Shown here piece after piece: positions 23,131-33,740 of a stretch of 64,000 bases of DNA. The stretch's first letter is position 1. Every line of letters begins with the position of its first letter. The DNA is from Pyropia yezoensis. Lineage: Eukaryota > Rhodophyta > Bangiophyceae > Bangiales > Bangiaceae. Both the position numbers and the translations under genes were made by a program. The stretch lies in NCBI GenBank assembly GCA_009829735.1, contig CM020620.1:9865794-9929793 (forward strand), read 5' to 3'. The notes beneath the pieces were generated by a model. That model was not told the DNA's origin. It did not search any database and was given only the letters and a program-made list of their open reading frames with translations.

Positions 23131-24864
23131 CACATCATGCGATGGAAGCTGTGTTCATTGAAAGCACCAAGCTCTGTGAGAAGCCTTTTGAGTTGACGCT
23201 TCGAGAAGCCGACATAGAGGTCTCCCCGGGGCGAGAACTGCTGAGTCAAAGGAGCTGATGCAAGCGAGGCTCGCTCTTCCATGACTGTGCTCACGAAGCA
23301 TATCCGGCATAGCTACGGACCGACCGGGGCATGAAAGGGAGTAGCTCTGCTGCCATCCACGAGTAGCAGGGCTTTGAGTTGTAGGGAAGCCCCTCGGCTC
23401 TCTGTGAAGTCTCTCGAGGAATAGAAAGAGTACTTCGAAAGCAACTGAGGTCGCCTTGTCCTCTGCGGCCTAAACTTGCTTACGTGCTCGTGTTCGCAGG
23501 CAATCGTTCTGAGCTACACAATTGACGCCGCGCCATGATGAATTGCTCATCAAATGCCTTGTGAATGCGTGTACAAGAGCTCAGACGCAACCCTTCCGCG
23601 CTTGCAGCACTTGCTGGCCAATCTTGTGCGGGGGCAGACACTACTGCATTCGTGCTTGCACCGACGGTCATACCATCATGGTCCGATGATCACGCTTGAA
23701 GATGAGTGGTGCTTCCTCGAAGGCTGCTCTGCGCGCTGCCGGCTCGTTGACTCTGTCCACTACCATCCCTTTCTCCCAGTTTCGAAACAGCTGGTTGTGT
23801 TCGCGCGATCGTGGTAAGTGAACATCAGCACAACGTTGCATTCTGCGGCTGAGTGCAGTACTTCAGTATCGGCCAGTACGCAAGGCGCCCAAAGAGTGAT
23901 TCTGCTTCTTCAGCCAAACTCATCATGACGATGCTGAGTTCTTTGTCAAGATAATTTCATCACGCATGATGGTGACGTTCGCAGGCACCGACATGTACGC
24001 CGGTCCACGGCGGAAGTTGGGATTAAACCTCGTATGGTAGACATTCTCTTGTCGCACTCCTCATGCTTGGAGCATTCTTGCGGCGAACGACCATTGTGAA
24101 GATAATATCTCCCCCGACTCACCGTCGATCTGGCATAGACATTTGCCACCCACATGCTTGACGTTGCTGCTCATGCAGTCTGACTACTTTCACTTCTCAG
24201 CTGACGTACGAAGTGCTTACCCACTATTAAGACAAGCAGGCGTTTACAGTCCGCCGCCCAGATCGTGCAGATGCGGTCAACTCGTAATCCAGAGCTCATG
24301 TGGATGCTCCGGCGAGCGGAGACAGAGCCGTAACCAAGTACTGTTGGTGAGAGGTGCCGTGTTCAGACGACCTGTCACTGTCTTCACAGAACACCAGTAT
24401 GACATACGTTATGTTCACATTGTTGGCGATTCTCCACGAACCTTGCTCTGCGTTGTCCAAGCGCCAAGCGCACGGTGCTCTCAACTTTTCTTTTTCGCCT
24501 TGATCCAGGATTTCGTTGCGCTTACCTCCATCGGACGTGCGGGAGGTGTTGCGCTATGGTCGTCCGGTACATTCTTTCCGCAATGCAAGGCGCTCTATGT
24601 GGCAACTAGAGCCCGTGCGGCCGCAGCCCAGATACGCCTGGCACGTGGATGGAGAAGACGGTCGTTTGCTGATGCATCCTACGAACGCACCGTAGAAGTC
24701 GTTCGACCAACATTGGTACTCCTTAGTGCTCCATTTTCGCCGATCTGAGCAGGAGCACAAGTGCGAGAACAAAAGTGCGAGCCAATCGCATGCTGAATGC
24801 TGGTAGATGACCAACGGCGCTCCCACAGCCTTGGATCCCGACAATCACGAGATTGACTCTGGTG
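23131..24864. other. Intergenic, nothing recognised
   Basis: Lower-GC DNA between two GC islands. There is no gene, RNA or repeat that I can support. Confidence 0.45.
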
Positions 24865-24965
24865 AGAGCGGACCTAGATCCCAACGCTGATTGACCAGGA
24901 CACAGTTATTCTCTTGGACGATCTCGCTCGTTTTTCCTCCATCCCAGCCCATAACTCGCTCTGCC
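24865..24965 (+). mobile_element. Diverged internal fragment of the MITE family
   Basis: The order agcggacctag.tcccaacgctgattgacc, then cacagttattctcttgg, gacgatctcgctcg, ttttcctcc aligns with 6326-6400 of the full copy. No terminal repeats remain. Confidence 0.4.
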
Positions 24966-25907
24966 GGTTGTACGTCTTCCATGTGCGCCTGCTGGCCCGC
25001 CGAGCTGCTCGGAACCGCCGAGACACTCGGGGATCCACCTGCTCGCACGACAACCGACCGCAACGCGGAGCAGTCATCGGTTGGTGGCGTGTCATCTGAG
25101 GCACCTGATTGGGTATAGGCAGTTTTCTTGAGCTCCTGTCCCGATCAGCCAACGGTGAGTGCCCAGGATTCCCTAGACAACGTGCCTAAGCAAGAAAGTC
25201 ACGTGAACGGAGAGAGACCGTACCTCCCGATGGGCGCAGCATGGCAACAGAAATCGAGACAGAAGCACAACAGTACATCAACGGAACAGACACATTCTTT
25301 CCCACTTCTACGTACAACGTGCGTTCTGTGCTGGGCGGACGTGAGCTCTTTCTCCGTGGACAGAAACGTTTCTGTTCTCATGCTCGGATGATGCGATCGT
25401 AGGGTGGTTCTTTGACTCTCTGTTTATTCTTGTACTTTTTTTGGAAACGTACTGACAGAAAGAGAAAAGTTGTGATATGAAAACGACCGCACATGTTTCA
25501 TAATCAAGTCGACAGGACTTGTCCAACGTCATCTACTGTATTTGGACACTTCACGCACAAAAGCTTCTCTGCTTCGCGTCCGTCGGACTGTCATTTGAAT
25601 CCTTGGTGTTCAAACAAAGCTGCAGGCGCCCAGCTAGGAGGTGCGCGCAATCACGTTGCTTGTGACTGCCGTCCTTCTCGTCTCGACGCCGTCCCGCCTC
25701 AAAGCGGTGCCCCCCGTCCCTGACGACGACTGCTCCCTGGGTGCGACTACTTTTTTTCTCTTCCTTTCGTAACCCCTCTTTTGCTGCTGCGTCTGACTCC
25801 GCACTGCACCGCCGACGAGCGCGGGCCGGCGGAACTGCTCGGCAATCCCCCTTCCCTCCCCTCTTACTTCTGTTACCCCCACTCGACGCGCCCCAGCCGT
25901 CGCGGCG
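24966..25907. other. Intergenic, 5' flank of the next gene
   Basis: No gene recognised. GC content rises from about 25,800 towards the ATG at 25,908. Confidence 0.4.
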
Positions 25908-27035
25908 ATGGAGGTGGCGGCGCTCCCCCCCACCCTCCCCGACCCCCCGAGTGGTACCACGTCCACTCCCTCTGCCGCGGCCACCCACCATCCCCCCCCC
26001 ACCCCCTCCCCTGTCCCCCTCCCGCCCGCCGCCACCGCCTTCCTCATCGCCTATGGCGCCGCGCTGGGGGGCCTTATCACCCAGGCGGCGACCGCCCTCG
26101 AGGCCACCCTGGGTGGCGTCGGGCCCGCCGACGATGACGCCGACACCCCTCCTTCGCGGCGAGGCGCCACCAGTCGCGGCAGCGGCGTCGGCGGCGGCGC
26201 GGCGCCCCCCCCCCCGGCGGTTGTCTCGTCGGCGGTAGCGGCCACGTCGTCTGCCCTGTGCGTGGCGGTGGGGGACGCGCTCAGCGCCGCGGCGCCGGCA
26301 GTGGGCGCCCTCTTCACCCCGCCCCCGGGAACCGCCGCCGCGGCCGCCGCCGCCACCGCCGCTGCAGGCACTGCTGGTGCCAGCGGCGGGGACGCCGACG
26401 CGGACGCGGTGGCGGCGGCGACGACCGCCGCGACCGCCACGACCGCCGCGGCGGTGGCACGGTCGGCGGCGGCGACCGCGGCGACGCGGCGGCTGGGGGA
26501 CCTTGCCGCCGCGCTCGCGGCGGACGTGGCGTGGGTGGAGGAGGCGGCCGCCGCCGCGGCGGGCGGGAGCCGTAGCGGCAGCGGCAGTGGCGGCGATGGT
26601 GGCGGTGGTGGCGGCGCCACCAGCGGCAGCTGGCCCGCCCTCGCCGCCCGCCTCGACGCGCTGGCGCCAACGGTGGCGGCAGCAACCGCCGATGTGGCCT
26701 ACTGCCGTGCGGGGCTGGTCGCATGGCGGGCCGATGTGCAGCAGCAGCGGATGGGCGGCGAGGGGGGGGGGGATGGCGACCGCCCGGCCGGGCCCGCTGG
26801 CGTCGCGGGCCTGGCGGGGGGGCTCGCCGACGCGGCGGCCTCGGCGGCCGCCGTGGACGCGGCGGTGGCCGCCGCCGCCGCCGACGGGGCAGTGGCGGGG
26901 GCGGGGGTTGGGGGCTACGCCGCCCGAGCGGGCGTACGCGGCACCGACGTGCTGCGGGCGGCGGTGGTGGCGGCAGCGGCGGTGGAGGGGTCCCGTGACG
27001 ACGAACTGATGCTGCCAGAGGGGGACGCTGAGTGA
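25908..27035 (+). CDS. Unrecognised Ala-rich protein
   Basis: An intronless frame of 375 residues with a good start context (GCGGCGATGG). The N-terminal 45 residues are Pro-rich. The rest alternates Ala-rich helical stretches with recurring hydrophobic positions (FLIAYGAALGGLITQAATALEATL; LGDLAAALAADVAWVEEA; WPALAARLDALAPTVAAATADVAYCRAGLVAWRADVQQQ), separated by Gly/Ala linkers. That pattern looks like an alpha-helical or coiled-coil protein, not a compositional shadow, although the opposite strand is also open. There is no signal peptide or membrane segment. It converges on the CNNM-type gene 440 bp away. Function unknown. Confidence 0.55.
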   Translation: MEVAALPPTLPDPPSGTTSTPSAAATHHPPPTPSPVPLPPAATAFLIAYGAALGGLITQAATALEATLGGVGPADDDADTPPSRRGATSRGSGVGGGAAPPPPAVVSSAVAATSSALCVAVGDALSAAAPAVGALFTPPPGTAAAAAAATAAAGTAGASGGDADADAVAAATTAATATTAAAVARSAAATAATRRLGDLAAALAADVAWVEEAAAAAAGGSRSGSGSGGDGGGGGGATSGSWPALAARLDALAPTVAAATADVAYCRAGLVAWRADVQQQRMGGEGGGDGDRPAGPAGVAGLAGGLADAAASAAAVDAAVAAAAADGAVAGAGVGGYAARAGVRGTDVLRAAVVAAAAVEGSRDDELMLPEGDAE

Positions 27036-27477
27036 GGGGGTGGGAGCAGCTGGGGGGCGGGGGGACTGTTGTTCGGCTTGTACAGAGAAACACATGGCGG
27101 GTTGCACAGCGTCGGGAAACAGGTGCCGCAGTGGGCATCTGCACCAAGAGGACAGTCAAAACGGATATGCATGGCTGGCGGCTGAGCATGCAACGGCCAG
27201 CACAGGAACGGGGGTAGGTGGGGGAGGAAGGCAGGGCGCGCCAATGACCCCAGCGGGTGTAGGGCTGTCGGTTACGTCGGGAGTGGTGCGCAGCCCTTCG
27301 ACTGTGCTTGGGCCCTCTGCACGCTATACTGGCAAGCGTATTGGCAAGGGCGTGGTAGAATGAAAAAAAAGATAAAAAACATACAACAACCAATGAAGCG
27401 GTCGCGTCGATACACGTGCAAACGAATGGCAGCGGAACGCGCACGCAAAGTCATCTGCAGCGGGGCTGCACGCACAG
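27036..27477. other. Convergent intergenic spacer
   Basis: Lies between the stop of the Ala-rich gene and the stop of the CNNM-type gene. An A-rich stretch is at 27,360-27,380. On the minus strand this lies about 100 bp past the CNNM stop as a T-rich tract. No defined terminator is called. Confidence 0.45.
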
Positions 27478-29826
27478 TCATCTGCAGGTGGGCTGCAGCT
27501 GTTCGCCACTACTCGAGGCGCCGCTCGGCGCGCCCGGCGGCCGCCCCTCCTCGTCGCTGCTCACGTCCGAGTCGCTCGCCCGCAGCAGCGGCACATCGGG
27601 CGACGGCGGAGGCAGCGCGCCGCTGCGGGCAGGGGAGTACCCAGACAGCGGGCGCACGCGCGGCGACGACCGGGGCGTCGTGTCAGGGCGGACGACGCCG
27701 CCCACCTTGCCGGCGGGGCCGGGAGTGATGGGCCGCGAGCCGGCACTGCCTCCGCTGACACTTCCGCCTTCCCGCCCAGGCAACGGCGGCAGCGGCGGCG
27801 GCGGCAGCGACGCCGAAACTGGCGCCGCGTCCGCCACCCGAAAGGCGGATGCGGCCGCAGCCGCGGGCGGCGGGGGCAACGGAGACAGCGAGGCGGGCAC
27901 GTCAATCGGGCCCGAGACAGACGCGCCGGGCGCACCACCCGACGCACGCATCATCGCCTTGTAAATCTTCCGGGGGATCCGCAGCGCGCGGAGCGGGAAC
28001 TCTGTGACGCGGGCGGTGAAGTCGGGCGCGTAGAGGCTGTCGGTCAGCGCCGACCCGGCCAGCAGCGTCCACGGGCCTGCCGCGGAAACAAACGCCTCAG
28101 CGCCCGCAACAATTTCCATGCTCCCATTGATGATGAGCAGGGCGTCCTTGGTTGCAACCCCACGCTGATACAAGAGTGTGCCCCGGGCAGAGCAGACGGG
28201 GGGGGCAACCCGAGGGCCGGCGCCGATGGGCGACATCTCCACCACCGTGTGGTTGGCGCCACTGCCAACTCCATTGACCCCATTGCCCACCCCCACTGCG
28301 CCGCCCGCTTCGGTACCCGCATCGGACCCGCCCTCCTCAGCCCAAGGCTCAGACAGCGACAACATGGGGGCTGTGGCCAGAAGTGACTGAAGCGCCGCTT
28401 CGGATACAAAATCCGGCCCAAACTCAGGTACGTGATGTGCAAGGTAGCTGGCTACCACTAAGATCTCCTTGGGCGACAGGTGCTCCTCTTCTGGGGAGGT
28501 GCCCACGTGCAGCAGCCGCAGCACGTCCGGGTCCATATGGCGCCGGCGGATGACCGTCGACGACAGATTGTCGGCGTACACGTCGGTCTCGTCCACAATC
28601 TCACCGACCAGCTCTTCGAGGACATCTTCGAGCGTAAGCACCCCGATAGGGTGACCAACCGAGGCGGTGACAAACCCGTGCGTCACACCCCCGTCGCCAG
28701 TATGGCCAACGTCGCGCACCACGGCCATGTGGCAGCGAGAACTCTTAATGTCGCGCAGCATCCGGTCGAGCGGGGTGCGCGAAGCCACGTGGCGGACCTC
28801 GCGGTCGAAAAACTCGAGCATCGTCTTGACGGGCACGTTGTCGTCCGGGTCGAGAAGGATGAGGTCTTTGGCAAAGATCATACCAACAATGTTGGTGCGG
28901 TCCCCACTGTAGACGGGCACGCGGCTGTGGCCCGAGTGGAAGATTACCATGAGGTTCTTGAACGACAGGCGGGTCGACTCCTCCAGCATCACCACCTTCT
29001 TCAGCGGCGTCATCACGTCGAGAACGTTCTTGGTGGCAAAATCCAACGCACCACGGAGGATGGTCGTCTCGTCCTTGCTCAGCGTCGACGGCTTCTTTGG
29101 CTGCTTGGGCGCCTTGTGTGAGCGGCCCCGCTTCTTGGCCTTCACGCGGACGGGCCCGTCGGCGAGGTTCCCGCCAACCTGGATGCCACCTTCCCCAATG
29201 ACGCCGTCTCCGCCCGAACCGTCCCCATTCTCCCCCCCACCGTCGCCCTCTGAGCCAGGTCCATCCCCGCTGCCGTCCTCATTCGCCCCCCCGCGCTCCC
29301 CACCATCGCCCGCTTGCTCGCCATGCAGGTTGACCAGCGACTTGAGCTGCGACTTGTTGTACCGCACCGCCTGCTCCCCCCCCAAGGCCCAGTCGAGCAA
29401 CCGGGAGGTTGGGTAGGAGAGCGGGGAGGTGAGAAGCATCGCCAGCTTGACAAATGGAATCGCGTGGGCGCCAATGGTCAGGCCATACGAAAAGCACACC
29501 GACTGGGGCACGATTTCGCCAAGGTACAGGATGACGAGGGTGGAGGCGAGGAAACCCGCCCACCCCCCGAACAGGTCCGACGTGACAATGGACAGCGCCG
29601 AGTTCACCGCCGTGTTGCCCACGAGGAGGGTGCACAGCAGAAAGTTGCCATGCTTCCGGACCGGCAGGATGCGCCGCGCGCACTTGACCTCTTTTGGCGT
29701 TCCCGACTCGACGAGGACGGCCAGGTCCACCAGATCCAGCGACAGCAGCCCGAGGGTGAGCCCCGAAAACGCGCCCGACAGGAACACGCAGATGATAACA
29801 ACAACAATCTGCCACACTTCTACCAT
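27478..29826 (-). CDS. CNNM/DUF21-CBS membrane protein (Mg transport-related family)
   Basis: 782 residues, intronless. Residues 1-150 are a DUF21/CNNM transmembrane domain. TM1 is WQIVVVIICVFLSGAFSGLTLGLL at 5-28. Then GNFLLCTLLVGNTAVNSALSIV, LYLGEIVPQSVCFSYGL and the AIPFVKLAMLLTSPLSYPTSRLLDW segment, the family's most conserved block, follow. An acidic Gly linker spans about 170-230. A CBS pair spans about 270-412 (VMTPLKKVVML, GHSRVPVY, IVGMIFAKDL, PIGVLTLEDVLEELVGEIVDETD). A CNBH-like domain spans about 430-605 (LLYQRGVATKDALLIINGSMEIVAGAE). The tail is low-complexity. CNNM/CorC/Mam3 relatives act in Mg or metal homeostasis at the plasma or vacuolar membrane. The substrate here is not shown by sequence. 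The ATG is chosen because TM1 begins at once. Confidence 0.92.
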   Translation of the reverse strand: MVEVWQIVVVIICVFLSGAFSGLTLGLLSLDLVDLAVLVESGTPKEVKCARRILPVRKHGNFLLCTLLVGNTAVNSALSIVTSDLFGGWAGFLASTLVILYLGEIVPQSVCFSYGLTIGAHAIPFVKLAMLLTSPLSYPTSRLLDWALGGEQAVRYNKSQLKSLVNLHGEQAGDGGERGGANEDGSGDGPGSEGDGGGENGDGSGGDGVIGEGGIQVGGNLADGPVRVKAKKRGRSHKAPKQPKKPSTLSKDETTILRGALDFATKNVLDVMTPLKKVVMLEESTRLSFKNLMVIFHSGHSRVPVYSGDRTNIVGMIFAKDLILLDPDDNVPVKTMLEFFDREVRHVASRTPLDRMLRDIKSSRCHMAVVRDVGHTGDGGVTHGFVTASVGHPIGVLTLEDVLEELVGEIVDETDVYADNLSSTVIRRRHMDPDVLRLLHVGTSPEEEHLSPKEILVVASYLAHHVPEFGPDFVSEAALQSLLATAPMLSLSEPWAEEGGSDAGTEAGGAVGVGNGVNGVGSGANHTVVEMSPIGAGPRVAPPVCSARGTLLYQRGVATKDALLIINGSMEIVAGAEAFVSAAGPWTLLAGSALTDSLYAPDFTARVTEFPLRALRIPRKIYKAMMRASGGAPGASVSGPIDVPASLSPLPPPPAAAAASAFRVADAAPVSASLPPPPLPPLPGREGGSVSGGSAGSRPITPGPAGKVGGVVRPDTTPRSSPRVRPLSGYSPARSGALPPPSPDVPLLRASDSDVSSDEEGRPPGAPSGASSSGEQLQPTCR

Positions 29827-30084
29827 GCCCGGCGGGGTGGGGGGGGGGACGCAGCGGCAGCGCCTACCACAGAGAGGCTTTCACACGCGGCGGCGAGGCG
29901 AGGGGGTGGCGGTGGTGATGTGTGAGGGGGCGAAAGAGGGGCCAGCGGACGCGCGGAGGGGGGGGCGGGGGGGGGGAGAAGAGGGGCCGGCACACGGGCA
30001 GAGGTGGGACGAGGCGAAGCGAGGGAGGACGAGGCGCGGGAGAGCGGCGGCGGGTCCGCCAAAGAGGCGATACGGGGGCGGCGG
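29827..30084. promoter_or_regulatory. Presumed 5' flank of the CNNM-type gene
   Basis: GC-rich DNA immediately upstream of the ATG, with a G-rich plus strand (C-rich in the gene's sense). No core promoter motif is recognised. The call rests on position only. Confidence 0.3.
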
Positions 30085-30190
30085 CAGCGGATGGCGCGGC
30101 GGCGGCAGCGGCGCGGCGCGTCGGCGGCAGCGGCGCGGCGCGTCGGCGGCAGCGGCGCGGCGCGTCGGCGGCAGCGGGACGGCGCGTCGG
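30085..30190. repeat. GCGGCGCGTCGGCGGCAGCG tandem repeat
   Basis: A unit of about 20 bp repeats at least four times around 30,100-30,180, slightly degenerate at the edges. It explains the Arg-rich and Ala-rich open frames here, which are not genes. Confidence 0.8.
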
Positions 30191-31184
30191 TGGGCGCGCG
30201 GCAGCGGCAGACGGCAGGAGCGTTGCGCACACGGCAACCGCAGCCGCAGGTCACGTAGCTCGTATGGCGCGGCGGCCGGCGGGGTGGTGGGCACACAACC
30301 GCAGCGGCGGACGCACGGACGAGCGGGCGGGCCACGCGTCTGGCGGGCGGAGGGCGCCCGCGGAGAGCGCTATAGGGGGGGGGGGGGGGGGAGCCCCGGC
30401 CACCGAGACCACAGCGTTGGTCTGTTCTCCGCCACCACAAACCGCCCCCCCCCCACCCGACCGCGAGGCCCGCGGGAGGGCGGCTGCCCCCGCCCACCTG
30501 TGCCCACCGGCGGGCGCCGCATCTGGCTCTCCACCGCCGTGACGGCAGGGTCGTCACGCGGGCCCCGCGGGGCCCGCGGGAACGCTGTCGTCCCCCCGCC
30601 ACGTTGGGTGGTCCCCAGGGCCGCGAAAAAGCCGCCCCCCCCCCTCTACCACTGCAACTTCCCACATGGACGGTGTATTTTTTCGGTACCCCCCTCGCCT
30701 CTGGGTCGTCTTTCTTCATGCGATGGATCGTCGACGAAGGGAATGGGGGGGGCCAGCAGGGACAACCCATTGGATCAGCCCCACTTGCTGTCAGCCATCC
30801 TAGTAACGTCAGTGGGTCTCCCCTTGGGGATTGGCGCTCTGCAGACGCCCACCCCAAGTGGAAGCGGGTGGTTTTTCGGAATGACGGTTTTCTGGTGTTT
30901 CCTTCCAGCGCTGCAGCGATGCACGACGCCCGCCGACGCTTCCTCCGCACAGTGCCATAGGCGCTGCGCTGTCACCCCGCGGCTGACGGTGGCCACCGTC
31001 TCCACCGGCGGGCGGACGATATCTTCCTGCAGAGGTCACAGCAGTGCACGCCAATGACGGCTGTTCTTCTACCCGCCTCATCCCCTTGCCAAGGTCTCGC
31101 GCTCATCAACCCCGGCGTGACCAGACCACAGCGGTGGCGCACTCGCCCGTCTGGGCTTCATGCCATGGACGCGGTGCCCCCCTA
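30191..31184. other. Intergenic, nothing recognised
   Basis: GC-rich to 30,600 (G run at 30,375), then mixed DNA. Frames on both strands are compositional. Confidence 0.45.
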
Positions 31185-31325
31185 TCTCTTTCGCACTTGC
31201 TTCCCCCCTCTCTTCTTTCGCACTTGCTTCCCCCCACTCTCTTCCGCACTTGCTTCCCCCCTCTCTCTCTCGCACTTGCTTGCCCCCTCTATCTTTCTCA
31301 CTTGCTTCTCCCCTCCGTCTTTTCG
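31185..31325 (+). repeat. Minisatellite, unit about 24 bp
   Basis: The motif CTCTYTCGCACTTGCTTCCCCC repeats about six times with small indels. The CGCACTTGCTTCCCC core is the clearest part. The repeat produces Ser/Pro/Leu-rich shadow frames. Confidence 0.85.
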
Positions 31326-33244
31326 GGTCAGAGCACTTCTTGGGCAGCCCTGCCCGCCTCCTCCAACTCCCCAATGGCAATGGGGACAGCCGCTTCTCCG
31401 GCGCCTCCCCAATGGCAGAGAGGCCACATTTCCCCTGCCAGATGGGGTGGGGTCTGAAGCCCGACAAGGCAATTCATGTGCTGGTGACTGTCATCCTGTT
31501 CAACAGGGTCAAGACGCAGGAGGTGTGCCCGCCCACGCTTCCTTGACGACTTGAGGTGGGGGGACACGGCTCCACAGCCTCCCGACAAAAAAAGAAACAC
31601 ACAAACGCTGAGAGAATGATCAACCCGACAACAGAGTGCCGCTGAGACAAGGTTTCCTCTTCTTGAGGGAGAGGGACGCATCCATGTACGTACTTCAGCG
31701 CGACCACCACAGCGCAGGGGGCGCCCGCCTACCGTTCCGGCACGGTCCCCGCTGTGCTGGCAACACTCCAACGTTGAACAGTACGTACAGTACGTCCTGT
31801 ACTGGCTCTGGGGAAGAAGTGGCGACGGGCAGCGTCGGCCGCCCGGAGTACAGCTGGTGCAGCGTCCCGTTGGCGCGCGTGCTGCGCAGCAGCTGCTGCC
31901 AAGCCGGCCCCGCCCGTATCATACACGAGTGAATGGACACGAATACAGGAGGTGGCTGCAAAGCCAGGGACCATACATCGTACAAGTACATGCTGTAGGG
32001 GTGGCCCTCCGCGACTCGTGCCCCGCTCCTCCCGCGGCTCGTGCGGGCACCCCCCCCCCCCCCATCAACCACCACCTTCCCGCCGCGTGGACGTGTGTGG
32101 CCCGCACGTGCACGTGGGCGGCCATTCATGCGGGCACGTGTGCGGGACGTGCACGGAACGTGCGGTAGGGCGGCCATCGTTGGCGGTGGTGCGTCTCCAC
32201 ATTGGGGACCAGTGACCCCGTCGCACCCGGGCGGGGGGCCGGCGACCACCGTGGTGCCGTGACGGAGTCCATGCGGTGGTGGGGGGGTGCCGGGGGGAGT
32301 GGCGGCGGCAAAGGGTGGGAGCCACCCCGCGGGGCCCGCGCGAGCGACGCGCCCACCACACGCCCGCTTGGCCGCGGCCGCGCGAAGCGGGCGTGCCCCG
32401 CCTCCTCCATGGAGGGTGGTGGTCCACCGCGTCGTGATTCTCTCAGCGAGGACGACATCGTGGGTGAGAGAGAATAGAGACTTTCAGCAACCAGATTCTC
32501 ATCAGATTCTCATTAGAATACGATAAACCCCTGCCACGTGCGTCCGGCGAAGGGACATTTGTATGGGGAGGTCCCTTATCTGGCCGTTTCTGGCCGTTTT
32601 ATCATACAGGATGTTCATATTAGAAATACGTACTGAGGCGCCACGTGGGCAAATTCGACTGCAATGATATGCCTTAGATGCTTCTATCTAAATAGCTGTG
32701 ACGGCGCGGACTGCATTTCGGCGCGCGGTGCTCCCATGTCAGCACAGGAAGTCGCCTACCATTGTGACACAGTCCAGCCAGTGGCGGGCTCGTCACCGGC
32801 CGACAGCACGGCTAGTCAAGGCCCAGTGTAGCGGCTCTATTGGATTTCATTCAAGTCGTATCTTATCATTGGCTCCAGCATATCAATTCTCATGTGTCGT
32901 TGGGCAGGGGACGGTGTCAGTCATTTGAACCTGCTCGTGGTCAAGAATGTACACTTTGCCTCACTTGGAAAGGCCGATGCCCCTTCTCGGCGGGCTATTT
33001 GTGCATCCCCCAAAAAGTAGCTCATGCATGGTGATATGCGCAACGTGCAATGTAACATGATTCGTGCACCATTACAGCATGACTCGAGCACAACCAATCG
33101 AGCAATTCACTTCCATCTGTTCCGAGGTGTCCTTACACCAAGGATGCGGGACATGGATGCAAAGTTTGGTGGAAAGATTCGGTTATCGCCCCCAATAAAA
33201 AGCAACACCCCGCCTGCTGTATTTAGCTGCGTCATCCGGCTCCC
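31326..33244. other. Intergenic, nothing recognised
   Basis: A GC-rich block (32,020-32,420) within lower-GC DNA. A short duplicated phrase (cagattctcatcagattctcatta) is at 32,488-32,516. No gene is supported. Confidence 0.45.
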
Positions 33245-33740
33245 ACCGGGCCATCGTCGTCCCCCACCCCCGTCGTCGCCGCCCCCGTCGTCGTCGCCCC
33301 CCCCGTCGTCGCCGCCCCCCCCCGTCGTCGTCGCCGCCCCCGTCGTCGTCGCCGCCCCCGTCGTCGACGCCGCCCCCGTCTTCGTCGCCCCCCCCCCGTC
33401 GTCGCCGCCCCCCCCCGTCGTCGTCGCCGCCCCCGTCGTCGTCGCCGCCCCCGTCGTCGTCGCGGCCCCCGTCGTCGTCGCCGCCCCCGTCTTCGTCGCC
33501 CCCCCCCCGTCGTCGTCGCCGCCCCCGTCGTCGTCGCCGCCCCCGTCGTCGTCGCCGCCCCCGCCGTTGTCGCCTCCCAAGCCGTTGTCGCCCACCCCGT
33601 TGCCGTCGTCGCCCCTGCCGGCACCGTCGTCGCTCCCCCCGTGGACAGCGTTTCTTACCTCTTGTCCTCCAGCTGTGCCCGTCGTCGTCATCGCTCCCGC
33701 CGTCGTTGTTGCCCCCCCCCCCGTCGTCCTCGCTCCCCCC
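33245..33740 (+). repeat. GTCGTCGTCGCCGCCCCC minisatellite
   Basis: About 500 bp of 15-18 bp units built from GTCGTC and CCGCCCCC, with frequent C-run length changes. It is open in all frames. The apparent 294-residue Pro/Val-rich frame through it is repeat translation. Confidence 0.9.

Noticed and set aside
21859-23133. 424- and 409-codon frames upstream of BRM
   Set aside because: Both strands are open over the same GC-rich DNA and no motif is present.
25551-27107. 518-codon minus-strand frame
   Set aside because: Arg/Gly/Ala-rich shadow of the plus-strand frame. Its composition lacks the hydrophobic periodicity seen on the plus strand.
29820-30950. 376-codon minus-strand frame upstream of the CNNM-type gene
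   Set aside because: It is Arg/Pro/Ala-rich from the GCGGCGCGTCG repeat and overlaps the CNNM start. No domain.
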